DNA from: Oscillatoriophycideae cyanobacterium NC_groundwater_1537_Pr4_S-0.65um_50_18
GTDB taxonomy: Bacteria > Cyanobacteriota > Cyanobacteriia > Elainellales > Elainellaceae
DNA length: 64,000 nucleotides
Reading direction: 5' to 3'
Assembly: GCA_016208305.1 (NCBI GenBank)
Contig: JACQYI010000006.1
Location: forward strand, 1,018,988-1,082,987
Part shown: positions 34,664-43,996 of the stretch, in pieces
Position numbering within the stretch: position 1 is the first letter of the stretch
How the letters are laid out: the number at the start of each line of letters is the position of its first letter
The notes under the pieces: generated by a model
Databases searched by the model: none
What the model was told of the DNA's origin: nothing
The model's input: only the letters and a program-made list of their open reading frames with translations
Position numbers and translations under genes: made by a program

Positions 34664-36055
34664 CATTTCCTCAGGACGCACAAAGCGATCGAACTCTTCT
34701 GCGGTCAGCAAACCCAGCGCGATACAAGCCTCTTTCAGCGTTGTGCCTTCCTGATGGGCTTTTTTGGCTGCTTTGGCCGCGTTGTCGTAGCCAATGTGAG
34801 GATTGAGCGCTGTCACCAGCATCAGAGAATTGCGGAGAAACTGATCGATCTGGCTGTGATTAGGTTGAAGATCGACCACCAGATGCTGGGTAAAGGAATC
34901 AGAGGCATCTGCCAGCAGCCGAACTGAGTTGAGCAGATTAAAAATCATCACAGGCTTGAATACATTCAGCTCAAAATTGCCTTGCGACCCCGCAATGGCG
35001 ATCGCCGCATCATTCCCCATCACCTGAACGCAGACCATAGTCATGGCTTCGCACTGCGTCGGGTTTACCTTTCCCGGCATGATGGAAGAACCCGGCTCGT
35101 TTTCTGGCAGCAGCAGCTCACCCAAGCCACATCGGGGGCCAGATCCCATCCAGCGAATATCGTTGGCAATTTTCATCAGCGAAGCTGCCAGGGTTCTCAA
35201 TACACCGCTGGTGGCAACGATCGCGTCATGAGCCGCCAAAGCCGCAAATTTGTTAGGGGCTGAGACAAAGGGCAACCCCGTTTGCTGGGCAATGTTTTCG
35301 GCGACAAGCTGGGCAAATTGAGGATGGGTGTTCAATCCAGTGCCGACTGCTGTACCGCCGATCGCCAACTCATATAGGTCGGGCAGGCTGCTCTGGATGC
35401 GCGCCAGATCTTTGTCGAGCTGCGAGACATAGCCTGAAAACTCCTGTCCCAAAGTCAGAGGTACTGCGTCCATGAGATGGGTTCGCCCAATCTTGATGAT
35501 GGCTTGAAAGGCAGCGGCTTTATCGGCCAAAGCCTGCCGGAGCTGGGTCAGCTTAGGCAGCAGGTGATGGGTGATTTCCTCAACTGCGGCAATATGCATG
35601 GCCGTGGGAAAGGTGTCATTAGAAGACTGAGACATATTCACTTGATCGTTGGGGTGAACAGGAGTCTTGCTGCCCAATACCCCGCCCGCCAGATCGATCG
35701 CCCGATTGGCAATCACTTCATTGGCATTCATGTTGGTCTGGGTGCCGCTGCCCGTCTGCCAGATGCGCAACGGAAAATGGTCATCGAGCGCTCCTGCAAT
35801 CACTTCGTCAGAGGCGCGGACAATCAGCTGGGCTTTGTCTTCTGGCAGTTTACCCAACTGCTGATTCACAACGGCTGCCGCCTTTTTGAGAATGCCGATC
35901 GCCCGAATCATTTCGCGCGGCATGGTGTCATGCCCAATGGCAAAGTATTTGAGCGATCGCTGCGTCTGTGCGCCCCAGTAGCGATCGGCAGGGACTTCGA
36001 TCGCGCCCATACTGTCGGTTTCGGTGCGGGTAGCAGGAAGTGGCTCGACGGACAT
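34652..36055 (-). CDS. fumC: Class II fumarate hydratase
   Basis: 467 residues, full length. The fumarase/aspartase signature [17 protein letters not shown] is intact, with the catalytic serine in its first half, and [19 protein letters not shown] and [23 protein letters not shown] supply the substrate site. It interconverts fumarate and malate in the cytoplasm, linking urea/purine by-products and the cyanobacterial TCA route. An AAGGAG site lies 8 bases before the ATG. It follows the methyltransferase-like gene by 25 bases on the same strand and may be co-transcribed with it. Confidence 0.96.
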   Translation of the reverse strand: MSVEPLPATRTETDSMGAIEVPADRYWGAQTQRSLKYFAIGHDTMPREMIRAIGILKKAAAVVNQQLGKLPEDKAQLIVRASDEVIAGALDDHFPLRIWQTGSGTQTNMNANEVIANRAIDLAGGVLGSKTPVHPNDQVNMSQSSNDTFPTAMHIAAVEEITHHLLPKLTQLRQALADKAAAFQAIIKIGRTHLMDAVPLTLGQEFSGYVSQLDKDLARIQSSLPDLYELAIGGTAVGTGLNTHPQFAQLVAENIAQQTGLPFVSAPNKFAALAAHDAIVATSGVLRTLAASLMKIANDIRWMGSGPRCGLGELLLPENEPGSSIMPGKVNPTQCEAMTMVCVQVMGNDAAIAIAGSQGNFELNVFKPVMIFNLLNSVRLLADASDSFTQHLVVDLQPNHSQIDQFLRNSLMLVTALNPHIGYDNAAKAAKKAHQEGTTLKEACIALGLLTAEEFDRFVRPEEMLGH

Positions 36056-36080
36056 AAACTAAACTCCTTAAAAGGAAATT

Positions 36081-36590
36081 TTAGAAGATAAACGGAATTA
36101 GTTTTTTGACGCGGTGCTGATAGGCCGCATAGTCAGGATAGCGATCGCTCAGCCAAGCCTCTTCTCGACTGGCCTTGTAGTTCAGCAGCCCAAACAGCGC
36201 CAGCATAGCCGCCAAGTGCGACAGACTCAACTGACCGATCGCGTAACCTAGCTCAGCTAAGAGAATGCTGCTGTAGAGCGGGTGCCGGACGATGCCATAC
36301 ATGCCAGTCTGCACAAGTTCTCCATCCTGTTTGGGATAGGGCAACGGCGTGAGATTTTGCCCCAGATCGAGCAATGCCTTGATTACGCCAAGGGCGGCAG
36401 GGATGACTAGGAGAAGAGCGATCGCCCAAACGCCGTAAATCCAGGGCGGCAGCACCAAGAGCCAAACCGGACGGTATACAGGCAGCAGCACAAAGCCAAT
36501 CATCAGCACTGCCTGTAGTAGCAGCAGATATTCACCCCGCTGACCTTTCCAGCTTTCTTGACTAAATCCCCAGTCAGATATGAGTTTCAT
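36081..36590 (-). CDS. Isoprenylcysteine carboxyl methyltransferase-like membrane protein
   Basis: 169 residues from the ATG at 36590, with GGAGG 10 bases upstream (an upstream in-frame start lacks one). Four to five membrane helices. The C-terminal GMYGIVRHPLYSSILLAELG, then KASREEAWLSDRYPDYAAYQHRVKKLIPFIF, is the ICMT/PEMT signature (RHP.Y, E...L...FG..Y..Y), where His and Glu bind S-adenosylmethionine. The target in bacteria without isoprenylated proteins is unknown. Located directly upstream of fumC. Confidence 0.85.
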   Translation of the reverse strand: MKLISDWGFSQESWKGQRGEYLLLLQAVLMIGFVLLPVYRPVWLLVLPPWIYGVWAIALLLVIPAALGVIKALLDLGQNLTPLPYPKQDGELVQTGMYGIVRHPLYSSILLAELGYAIGQLSLSHLAAMLALFGLLNYKASREEAWLSDRYPDYAAYQHRVKKLIPFIF

Positions 36591-36887
36591 GGTTACTCTG
36601 CCTCCCTCCATCTAGCCCAATGACTATAGCCTAATGCTTCTTAAACCTTCAGGCTTGTGTGAATTTAGGCTGTCAGTCCTAGCCCAGAGAGAGCCACAAA
36701 GCAGCACTGTTCCCCCTCACCCTGCCATCACCCACACAGCAATTTGCAACCCTCATCATCCTGCTGTGGTCGTTGCAATGAGACTGTAATCGCGCACAAT
36801 CCTGCTGTGAGGTAATGCAATTCCAGTGTGAACACTGCAAATCTTGTTGTAGGAGAGCACAAGAGTAGAGGCGATCGCTTCGTACAA

Positions 36888-37298
36888 CTAGCTAGGATTC
36901 CAAAATTCGAGTTTGGAAAAGATGCCAAAGTCTCTAAAGTTTAGCGTCCAAACTGGACATCGGTAATGCAATGCCATTGCTGCAACAGTTGCATCTTCTA
37001 GGGTTCCTTGCCACTGGGGTAAAGCGTAGAGCATGGCCGTCAGGTCATCAAATTCTGTTCGATCGATGGCCATAAGGTGCAGGCTTTTTTCCATTGTTTC
37101 CAGGGTTTGTTGCGCCAAGCCTGGGCTAGTTCGCTGGAGTAGCCACTTGTAGACCTCAAAGACAATTGGGATCGGAGTCAGCAAGATTGTTCTGGCTTGA
37201 CTTAACTGAGTAAAGCCAGCCACACTTTGGCTATGGTAAAAATCTTTGGCATAGAACAGCGCAATCAGCGGCCCTGCATCCAAAACAAGTTGTCTCAA
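36888..37298 (-). CDS. PIN-domain ribonuclease toxin (VapC-like)
   Basis: 136 residues. Acidic active-site positions are visible: Asp7 (LDAGPLIALF), a Glu in FEVYKWLL, an Asp in LEDATVAAMA and an Asp in LNFRDFGIF. The last strand WTLNFRDFG is the normal PIN ending. PIN toxins cleave tRNA or rRNA with Mg2+. The ATG overlaps the upstream antitoxin stop by 4 bases, so translation is coupled. It lies divergently beside the TIR-STAND gene, with the antitoxin start only about 180 bases away. Confidence 0.88.
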   Translation of the reverse strand: MRQLVLDAGPLIALFYAKDFYHSQSVAGFTQLSQARTILLTPIPIVFEVYKWLLQRTSPGLAQQTLETMEKSLHLMAIDRTEFDDLTAMLYALPQWQGTLEDATVAAMALHYRCPVWTLNFRDFGIFSKLEFWNPS

Positions 37299-37507
37299 GC
37301 TTCCCGATCCTCTGCGTGATCTGCGGCTTCATGGGGAGCATGGGTGACAATTCCTGCGAGTTGCAGCAGTTTAGCACTATCTTTTGGCACCCATTTCATT
37401 GCCAATGCGGATTGAATCAAGCTAAGGATACTTTCGTCAGGATGTTCGCTCAGATAAATCTCTAAGGATTCTGCCAGTTCATCCGGCAAGTCGATGATTT
37501 TTTGCAT
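37295..37507 (-). CDS. Antitoxin of PIN toxin pair
   Basis: 70 residues from the ATG at 37507; a TTG eight codons earlier is possible. MQKIIDLPDELAESLEIYLSEHPDESILSLIQSALAMKW is a short strand followed by two helices, the ribbon-helix-helix form of many VapB/CopG-like antitoxins, and the C-terminus (HAPHEAADHAEDREA) is acidic and probably wraps the toxin. It precedes and overlaps the PIN gene by 4 bases. Confidence 0.75.
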   Translation of the reverse strand: MQKIIDLPDELAESLEIYLSEHPDESILSLIQSALAMKWVPKDSAKLLQLAGIVTHAPHEAADHAEDREA

Positions 37508-37689
37508 GAGAACTGCCAAATGCGATCGCAACTATGAAAATTTTACCAAATCGAGTTGTAACCGAACCTGCCTCTCGAAGGTGGCGGATGGAGTGTGTCG
37601 GTGACGCTAATCGGTATCTGGATCGGCTGATTTAATCTATCCCCGGATAGAATTTGGTAAAGCCCCTGCCCAATCTGTTCGATCGCCCC

Positions 37690-40560
37690 ATGAGTGATTC
37701 CTCTGAGCAACGGCCTTCTGACTCGAATTCGTATGAATACGATGTGTTCATCTCTTACAGCACCCAAGATAAGGGATGGGTGCGGGGAGAACTGCTGACG
37801 CGACTGCAAGATGCTGGACTGAAGGTTTGGATTGACTTTAAAGATGTAGAGATAGGGGCACCAGCACTTGAGGATTTAGCGGGTGCGGCGAACCAAAGTC
37901 GGAAGACTCTTCTGGTAATCACGCCAAACTATCTAAAGAGCAAGTGGACGAGTTATGAACGATATCTCCTGCAAGCACAAGACCCACGCAATGAAAATCG
38001 GCGATTAATTCCAATCCTGAAAGAGGCTTGTGATGTTTCTGCCAGCTTTGGATTTCTCAACTATGTTAATTTTACAATTCCTGATGAAATTGATATTGCC
38101 TGGACGCAGCTCTTGACGGCACTGGGCAAACCCCCAGCGGCACCGCTACCCCAGGAAAATACGCCCAGACAATGGTTGTTGGCTCACCCCTACGGAATGT
38201 CGCCCCACTTCACCGGACGAGTTGCCGAACGGCAGATGTTGAGCAATTGGCTGAATCAGGATAGCCAGCATCCTTTGCTGGTGCTGCGGGCGTTGGGTGG
38301 GTTTGGCAAAAGTGCCCTGACTTGGTATTGGCTGCTGCATGATATCAACCGCCAGCAGTGGCGGCAGGTAGTGTGGTGGAGCTTTTATGAGCCGCAGGCA
38401 GATTTCAACGCTTTTATGCGGGAAGCGTTGACTTATTTGAGCGATCGCGAACCTGGAGACATGCCACCCCGACAGCAGCTAGATCAACTGCTAGACCTGC
38501 TAAGCCGATCGCCCATATTGCTGGTCATGGACGGGTTTGAGCGAGAGCTGCGCGCCTATAGCAGCATGGGAGCGGCATATCAAGGGGATGAGTTGGAACG
38601 GACGGGACACCAAACCGATCGCGACTGCATCAACCCCCACGCCGAACGATTTCTACACGACCTATCGAGTCTGCCGCAGATGCAGGGCAAGGTACTGATG
38701 ACGACTCGCCTGCGACCGCGTCCGGTGGAGCTGACGGGCGGCACTTTGCTGCAAGGCTGTCGAGAGGAAGAGCTAACTCAGATGCAGCCTGCCGATGCGG
38801 TGGCTTTCTTTCGCAGTCAGGGTATCCGGGGCAACCGCACCGAGATTGAAACAGCCTGTGCGGATTATGGCTATCATCCCCTCAGCTTGCGGTTGCTGTC
38901 GGGGCTGGTGGTGAATGATTTTCGCAATCCGGGCGACATCAAAGTTGCTCAATGGCTGGAGGATCTGACGGGTGATTTGGTGCAGCGGCAGCATCATGTG
39001 CTGGAGCAGTCTTATCAAAGCTTGGTTGACTCCCGGCGACAGTTGCTCAGCCGCATCGCCTGTTTCCGCAGTCCGGTCGATCTGAACATTCTAGAGGCAA
39101 TCACAAAGCCCCCTGCCTCACCCGAAGCAGAACCCCAAAAAATAGGCTGGTTCGATCGCCTCTTCAATCGTTCTCCTCAACCTGCTTTGCGAAGAAGAGT
39201 AGAACCAGAAGACTCTCCTATTCAGGATCTACAGGCAGACCTACAAGACCTGATCGATCGCGGACTTCTGCACTACGATCGCTCCAACCAACGCTTTGAC
39301 CTGCACCCGATCGTCCGTCGCTATGCTTATGACCGCATGGGCAACCCGGAACGCACCAGTGCCCACCAGCAATTGCGAGACCACTTTATTGCTCTACCCG
39401 CAGTAGAAAAGGTGCAGACGCTAGCCGATCTGACTCCGGTGATTGAGCTGTATCACCACATGGTGCGATCGGGGCAGTATGACGAAGCCTTCATGTTGTT
39501 TCGCGATCGCATCGTCGATGCACTCTACTTCCAACTCGGAGCCTACGCACTCCAGATTGAACTGCTGCGTGCTCTCTTCCCCCAAGGCGAAGACTATCCC
39601 CCGCAGCTCCAGGATCAGGGTGCTCAAGCCTGGGCACTGAACGCGCTGGCGAATAGCTACAGCCTCAACGGTCAGCCCACGCAGGCTGTGCCGTTGTTTG
39701 AGCAATACGTTTTTATAGGTGAGAAGCGAGAAGATAAGACAAATTGGGCGATCGGTCTGGGAAATCTGGCTTCCATGGCACAACTCCCGATCGGTGCCCT
39801 GCAAGCGGCTGAAGCCAACCTGCACCGTTCGATCGCCCATTGCCAAGAGATTGAGGACGAGTTCGACGAGGCAGTTGGGCATCAGGAATTGGGACGACTG
39901 CTGGCTTACTGGGGAATGGGAACAGAGGCAGAAGCAGCGTTAGGCAAGGCTCTAGAACTGTTTGAGAAGGGAAATGCTGTTCAGGCTCAAGGCGTTGTCT
40001 GGGCTTATCGATCCTTGAATGCCCTGCTGCAAGTGCGAATAGGAGACACTCAGGCAGCAGCAACGGCACTGGCAGCGGCTGAGCAATCGCTGCAATTGGC
40101 TGATGAGACTGCTCTTGACAAAAGATATGTTTACCCAGTGCGAGACTATGTGCGATCGCACTGGTTACTAGGAGCCGCCCACCGAGTCAACGGCAATCTG
40201 GAGCAGAGCGACCACCACCTGAGCGAAGCCCTGACTCGTGATCGAGCGATCAACATGGTGGATCATGAAGCCGATATCCTGCTAGATCTAGCCCGGTTGC
40301 GCGTAGACCAAGGGCAACCCGAAGCAGCACTGGGACTAGCAGCAGAGGCAGAGGCGATTGCAGAGCGCAGCGGCTATGTGCTGCAAGGCGCAGATGTGCA
40401 GCTATTTCTGGCAGAGCAGGCGCTAGCGCGGGGCGAACGTGCAGAGGCGTTGAAGTATGCCCAGAAAGCGCGGCAGTTAGCCACCTGCGACGGCGGCGAG
40501 TATACCTACAAAGTCACTTACGAAGCAGCAGGGCGGCTGTTGCAGCAGTTGAAATGTTAA
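37690..40560 (+). CDS. TIR-STAND-TPR protein (NLR-like, putative defence NADase sensor)
   Basis: 956 residues from the ATG at 37690; a TTG at 37654 is an alternative. Residues 16-150 are a TIR domain: YDVFISYSTQDKGWV, VWIDFKDVEIG and SKWTSYERYLL, with Glu90 at the NADase catalytic position. Residues 170-600 are a STAND/NB-ARC ATPase with FTGRVAERQML, Walker A ALGGFGKSA (201-209), Walker B ILLVMDGFE (Asp281), sensor TTRLRPRP and HPLSLRLLSG. A winged-helix-like segment (LIDRGLLHYDRSNQRFDLHPIVRRYAYDRM) leads to TPR-like repeats from about 630 to the end. This layout matches bacterial TIR-NLRs, in which ligand sensing by the repeats drives oligomerisation and NAD+ cleavage. Beside a PIN toxin pair, defence is likely but inferred; regulatory roles are known for other cyanobacterial STAND proteins. 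Confidence 0.9.
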   Translation: MSDSSEQRPSDSNSYEYDVFISYSTQDKGWVRGELLTRLQDAGLKVWIDFKDVEIGAPALEDLAGAANQSRKTLLVITPNYLKSKWTSYERYLLQAQDPRNENRRLIPILKEACDVSASFGFLNYVNFTIPDEIDIAWTQLLTALGKPPAAPLPQENTPRQWLLAHPYGMSPHFTGRVAERQMLSNWLNQDSQHPLLVLRALGGFGKSALTWYWLLHDINRQQWRQVVWWSFYEPQADFNAFMREALTYLSDREPGDMPPRQQLDQLLDLLSRSPILLVMDGFERELRAYSSMGAAYQGDELERTGHQTDRDCINPHAERFLHDLSSLPQMQGKVLMTTRLRPRPVELTGGTLLQGCREEELTQMQPADAVAFFRSQGIRGNRTEIETACADYGYHPLSLRLLSGLVVNDFRNPGDIKVAQWLEDLTGDLVQRQHHVLEQSYQSLVDSRRQLLSRIACFRSPVDLNILEAITKPPASPEAEPQKIGWFDRLFNRSPQPALRRRVEPEDSPIQDLQADLQDLIDRGLLHYDRSNQRFDLHPIVRRYAYDRMGNPERTSAHQQLRDHFIALPAVEKVQTLADLTPVIELYHHMVRSGQYDEAFMLFRDRIVDALYFQLGAYALQIELLRALFPQGEDYPPQLQDQGAQAWALNALANSYSLNGQPTQAVPLFEQYVFIGEKREDKTNWAIGLGNLASMAQLPIGALQAAEANLHRSIAHCQEIEDEFDEAVGHQELGRLLAYWGMGTEAEAALGKALELFEKGNAVQAQGVVWAYRSLNALLQVRIGDTQAAATALAAAEQSLQLADETALDKRYVYPVRDYVRSHWLLGAAHRVNGNLEQSDHHLSEALTRDRAINMVDHEADILLDLARLRVDQGQPEAALGLAAEAEAIAERSGYVLQGADVQLFLAEQALARGERAEALKYAQKARQLATCDGGEYTYKVTYEAAGRLLQQLKC

Positions 40561-41103
40561 TTAATCTGGAATAGTTTTATTTTGTGTCCGATCCTTAACG
40601 TCGTAAGAGAGCTGAACCAGATCTGAGTCATAGCGCTGGCATTGCGTCAGTTTAAGAGATGAAGGAGCGATCGCATTGACAAACAGAGGAATTCCTTCAC
40701 CGAGAATGATGGGGTGAATAGAAAGAATGATTTGATCAACAAGCTGATGGTGCATAAAGTCGCGAATTAAAGCAGATCCGCCCGCCAACCAAATGTCTTT
40801 GCCTTCAGAACTCTGTAACGCCTTGACCAAAGACGTCACATCTCCCGAAACAAATTCAATGTTTTGATCTGATGTGCGATCGGGATTTTTTGTAAAGACG
40901 TAAGATTTCTTACCCGCATAAGGATATTCGCCAAAGGTCAAGATTTGTTCGTAGGTTGTTCTGCCCACAAGAACCGTATCAATACTTTCTAAGAAGGGCG
41001 TATACCCATAATCTTGATCGGTAAATAGCCAATCAATTTCACCCGAAGGCCGAGCAATGTAACCATCTAAACTCGATGCAATAAACAGCACAACTTTGCG
41101 CAT
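40561..41103 (-). CDS. Dihydrofolate reductase family protein (RibD C-terminal-like)
   Basis: 180 residues. MRKVVLFIASSLDGYIARPSGEIDWL, DTVLVGRTTYEQIL, KDIWLAGGSALIRDFMHHQLVDQIILSIHPIILGEGIPLF are the standard blocks of the RibD_C/YyaP/YwjB group of NADPH-dependent reductases. The ATG at 41103 is preferred because GGGGG lies seven bases upstream; another ATG two codons earlier is too close to it. It abuts the TIR-STAND stop tail-to-tail with no spacer. The substrate is unknown; it is not the folate enzyme proper. Confidence 0.88.
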   Translation of the reverse strand: MRKVVLFIASSLDGYIARPSGEIDWLFTDQDYGYTPFLESIDTVLVGRTTYEQILTFGEYPYAGKKSYVFTKNPDRTSDQNIEFVSGDVTSLVKALQSSEGKDIWLAGGSALIRDFMHHQLVDQIILSIHPIILGEGIPLFVNAIAPSSLKLTQCQRYDSDLVQLSYDVKDRTQNKTIPD

Positions 41104-41165
41104 GGTCATCCCCCATTTTTATATCGTCTTCCACAAGCGCTGACGTGTGTGCCCCCTTGGCTGAC

Positions 41166-42272
41166 CTATTTTAGAATCATCTCTCGAATCTGCTGAGCGG
41201 TCGCCGGAGCCAGCAAAACGCCATTGCGGTAATGTCCCGTTGCCAGCAAGACATTGCTGTAGCCCGTGAGTGGCTCAATAATCGGGGCAGGGCGATTGTG
41301 CGGACGCGGACGTAAGCCAGACCAGGTTTGCATAATTTGCGCGTCGGCTAGGGCAGGACACAGGGCGATCGCCCCTTGCCAAACTTCCTGAAGGCGATCG
41401 GACTCTGCAACCACTTCCCCAGCATCCGTAGGAAATTCTACCGTTGCCCCCACCCAATAGTCCCCGTTCTCCAGCGGCACAATGTGGATATCTTCTCCCG
41501 TCACCACAGGCTGAAAAGTGCGATCGCCCAATGGCAAAGGCAACCGCACCCGTAGGGCTTGTCCGAGCACCGGGCGCACTTCTAGCGGCTGCGGAGAACT
41601 TTGAGTCAGCGCTGTCGAGCCTAAACCCGCCGCAATTACCACCCAATCGGCAGAAAAGCGATCGGTCTGGGTTTGAACAGCTTGACAGGTTTTCTGCTCC
41701 AAGCCGTTGAGGGCAAATTCAAAATCCTTTGCTTCTCCATTGAAATGAAAAGTCACGCCGTTTTGCTGACTCGCTTTGACTAACGCCAGGGTCAGCGCTG
41801 TAGGGTCAATCTGAGCATCTTGCGGCGAATAAATTGCGCCCGTGACGCGAGAGTTTACGACTTGAGGGCAGCAAGACTGAAGGCGATCGCGCTGCCAAAT
41901 TTCTAGCGACCACCCCTGAGCCTGACGGGTGACTTGCAAAGCCTGCCAGCCTGCCAGATCTTCACCCTCAAAACAAAGCTTGACAATCCCCTGGGGGTTA
42001 TGCGGCACCTTGAGGGCGATCGCCTCTAGCTCTGGCAGCAATGTAGCGTAGCGCTGAAGGCTAGACTGCCGCATGGCCCAAGCTCTGCCTTTCGTCTTGT
42101 GGCTAATCACGCCCATCAAAACGCCCAACGCAGCTCCGGTAGCGGCTTGAGCCGGAGGCTGGCGATCGAGAACAGTAATTTCTAGACTCGAAACCTGGCT
42201 GAGTTCATAGGCAATCATCGCACCTACAATTCCACAGCCAATGATGACAACTTGCGGCATAGGTTGGGGCAA
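41166..42272 (-). CDS. FAD-dependent glycine oxidase/ThiO-like oxidoreductase
   Basis: 368 residues of the DAO/ThiO family. N-terminal FAD motif VVIIGCGIVGAMIAYELS with ELTVLDR-type ending (EITVLDRQ), the WVVIAAGLGSTAL strand, and C-terminal WSGLRPRPHNRPAPIIEPLTGYSNVLLATGHYRNGVLLAPATAQ, which holds the substrate Arg and second FAD motif. In cyanobacteria such proteins make the iminoglycine used for thiamine thiazole, sometimes fused to ThiG; here it is a lone oxidase. No other thiamine gene is near. Confidence 0.85.
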   Translation of the reverse strand: MPQPMPQVVIIGCGIVGAMIAYELSQVSSLEITVLDRQPPAQAATGAALGVLMGVISHKTKGRAWAMRQSSLQRYATLLPELEAIALKVPHNPQGIVKLCFEGEDLAGWQALQVTRQAQGWSLEIWQRDRLQSCCPQVVNSRVTGAIYSPQDAQIDPTALTLALVKASQQNGVTFHFNGEAKDFEFALNGLEQKTCQAVQTQTDRFSADWVVIAAGLGSTALTQSSPQPLEVRPVLGQALRVRLPLPLGDRTFQPVVTGEDIHIVPLENGDYWVGATVEFPTDAGEVVAESDRLQEVWQGAIALCPALADAQIMQTWSGLRPRPHNRPAPIIEPLTGYSNVLLATGHYRNGVLLAPATAQQIREMILK

Positions 42273-42280
42273 ATGGAGAA

Positions 42281-42320
42281 GGTTTAGTTTGACTTGGCAT
42301 GTGCCAAGTCAAACTAAACC
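42281..42320. terminator. 19-base perfect stem downstream of psbQ
   Basis: GGTTTAGTTTGACTTGGCA and its complement with only TG between. It is between the psbQ stop (42390) and the FAD oxidoreductase start (42272), both minus strand, so it can end psbQ transcription. The second hairpin at 42333 is in tandem. Confidence 0.75.
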
Positions 42321-42332
42321 TTGAAAACTAAA

Positions 42333-42351
42333 TGCCGAGCTGCGCTCGGCA
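42333..42351. terminator. Short hairpin in tandem after psbQ
   Basis: TGCCGAGC/GCTCGGCA arms with a 3-base loop, 39 bases past the psbQ stop and 12 bases from the larger stem. Confidence 0.6.
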
Positions 42352-42389
42352 CTCCCAGAAAACTATTGGGTTTATTCAATCCAAACCCC

Positions 42390-42833
42390 TTAGGAAGGAA
42401 TCTGGCTCAAGAAGGCATCAAAATCCTTCAAGGCCTCGTTGTAGTTCCTCAAGGCTTTGGGAATGTCTCGCGTCTGCGCTGCTTCATCGATCACATTCAA
42501 ATGACCAAAGACATCTTTAGCAGCTTTCAAGGCACTTGCCTGAGCATCGGGCACCAAGGTGCGCGCGAGACGAGCCATCTTAGCCCGCAATTCGCCCAAA
42601 GGGCCATGAATAAACGAACTCACATTCACCCAATCATTAGCCTGAATCAGGGGAGGTAGCTGGAGCAAGCTATCGCGCAACGCCTGAATATCTGCCGCAG
42701 ACTTCTGGATTTGCTCCAGTTGCAGATCGGAGTAGAGCGGCCCTTTCGCTACTGGCGTCGGGCTACCACAGCTCACCAGAAAGGTGGTGACTAGCACCAA
42801 ACACAAAGTCAAAATCCGTCGAAAACGTCCCAT
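42390..42833 (-). CDS. psbQ: Photosystem II extrinsic lipoprotein PsbQ (CyanoQ)
   Basis: 147 residues from the ATG at 42833; a start five codons earlier is possible. The lipoprotein signal ends in the lipobox LVSC, placing it in the thylakoid lumen anchored by lipid. The mature part is a four-helix bundle: LEQIQKSAADIQALRDSLLQLPPLIQANDWVNVSSFIHGPLGELRAKMARLARTLVP, with LKAAKDVFGHLNVIDEAA and YNEALKDFDAFLSQIP closing it, as in CyanoQ. It stabilises the oxygen-evolving side of photosystem II. Hairpins follow the gene. It is a clear marker of a cyanobacterium. Confidence 0.94.
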   Translation of the reverse strand: MGRFRRILTLCLVLVTTFLVSCGSPTPVAKGPLYSDLQLEQIQKSAADIQALRDSLLQLPPLIQANDWVNVSSFIHGPLGELRAKMARLARTLVPDAQASALKAAKDVFGHLNVIDEAAQTRDIPKALRNYNEALKDFDAFLSQIPS

Positions 42834-42914
42834 ACCCAAGACCGTCATCCCTTCTTACGCAACACTTTCAAAATATTAACCTTTTGGGTTTGCGAATGTG
42901 CCGCGACTTGCCCA

Positions 42915-43598
42915 TCACTTGCCTAAACTACCCATGCGGTTAAGCGGCCAGAACCGGAAGGCAGCTCTGCCAATGATCTCATTGCGGGGTACAACGCCCC
43001 ATTTGCGGCTATCACAGCTATTGTTGCGATTGTCGCCCATCATCAAGTACGAGTCAGGCGGAACGATTTCGGGCCCCCAAGGATCTCGCGTCGGTTCTGC
43101 CGTGTAGTCTTCAGGCAAAGGCTGGTCATTGATCAACACCCTACCGTCCCTCACTTCAACCTTATCTCCCGGCAGGCCGATCACCCGTTTAATAAAGGCA
43201 TCCTTTTGCTTGCTGGGGTTAGGAATACCCTGACAAATTTCTGAAACGTTATCAGGTGGCCAAAAAACCACAATATCTTCTCGCTCAGGGGGGTGGAGCA
43301 GATACGAGATTTTTTCTACCATGAGGCGATCGTTAACGGCCAGCGTCGGCACCATCGACTCCGAAGGAATGTAGCGTGCCTCTGCTACAAATTGGCGGAT
43401 GCCCAAAGCCAAGATTAAGCTTAGTCCGATCGTTTTGGCGGCCTCTACCCAACCATTTTCGGGCTTGGGCGGCGGCTGTTTGGCTGGCTTGGGCGCTGAG
43501 CTGCCGTTGTCTCCGAACGGCTCAGTCGGTTCTGAGGTACCGGACAGAAACGGATCGCCTGGATTGGGAGAAGAATTTTGGTCAGGGTTCGTAGACAT
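42915..43598 (-). CDS. lepB: Signal peptidase I
   Basis: 227 residues. A Pro/Gly/Asn-rich cytoplasmic leader (about 1-50), one membrane helix (about 53-72), then the catalytic dyad: Ser81 in PSESMVPT and Lys137 in FIKRVIGLPGD. Box E MGDNRNNSCDSRKWG is intact. It removes signal peptides from exported and lumenal proteins at the membrane. It is upstream of psbQ, 82 bases away on the same strand. Cyanobacteria usually keep two type I peptidases; this is one. Confidence 0.95.
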   Translation of the reverse strand: MSTNPDQNSSPNPGDPFLSGTSEPTEPFGDNGSSAPKPAKQPPPKPENGWVEAAKTIGLSLILALGIRQFVAEARYIPSESMVPTLAVNDRLMVEKISYLLHPPEREDIVVFWPPDNVSEICQGIPNPSKQKDAFIKRVIGLPGDKVEVRDGRVLINDQPLPEDYTAEPTRDPWGPEIVPPDSYLMMGDNRNNSCDSRKWGVVPRNEIIGRAAFRFWPLNRMGSLGK

Positions 43599-43996
43599 CG
43601 GTTGCTTTAGGTATCAGCTCCATGCTGGGCTTCAGAATTGAACAAAATACAGTCGAACGGCTCGCATGGGTCAGGTTAGAGGTCAGGTCGTTTCATGCTT
43701 TGAATATCAACAATTCAGAACATCAAAGCTGTAAAGAAGATATTAGATGCAGCCCATAAAAACCCAATTCCTGACAGCCAAACAGTATGGTAATTCTGTC
43801 ATACGATACTACGCTAGAAGAAATTCGTGACTTAATTTGCTACATTCGCTGAATTGAGCCGCTGAATTGGGTTGCTGAGTCTAACTCTCAACTTAGCCAA
43901 ACCCACGCCAAGTTTCAGCCACATTTGAGCCAAATTGTTTTTCACCCTCTCTTGTTTACAACTCGTCCATTATGACTGTTTCTACCTATTTATTGA

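Noticed and set aside
37543..37809. 88-residue minus-strand frame over the TIR-STAND start
   Set aside because: Antisense shadow; it overlaps the TIR coding region and has no family pattern.
41275..41710. Frames on both strands within the FAD oxidoreductase gene
   Set aside because: Arg/Pro/Ala-rich shadows typical of GC-rich third positions.
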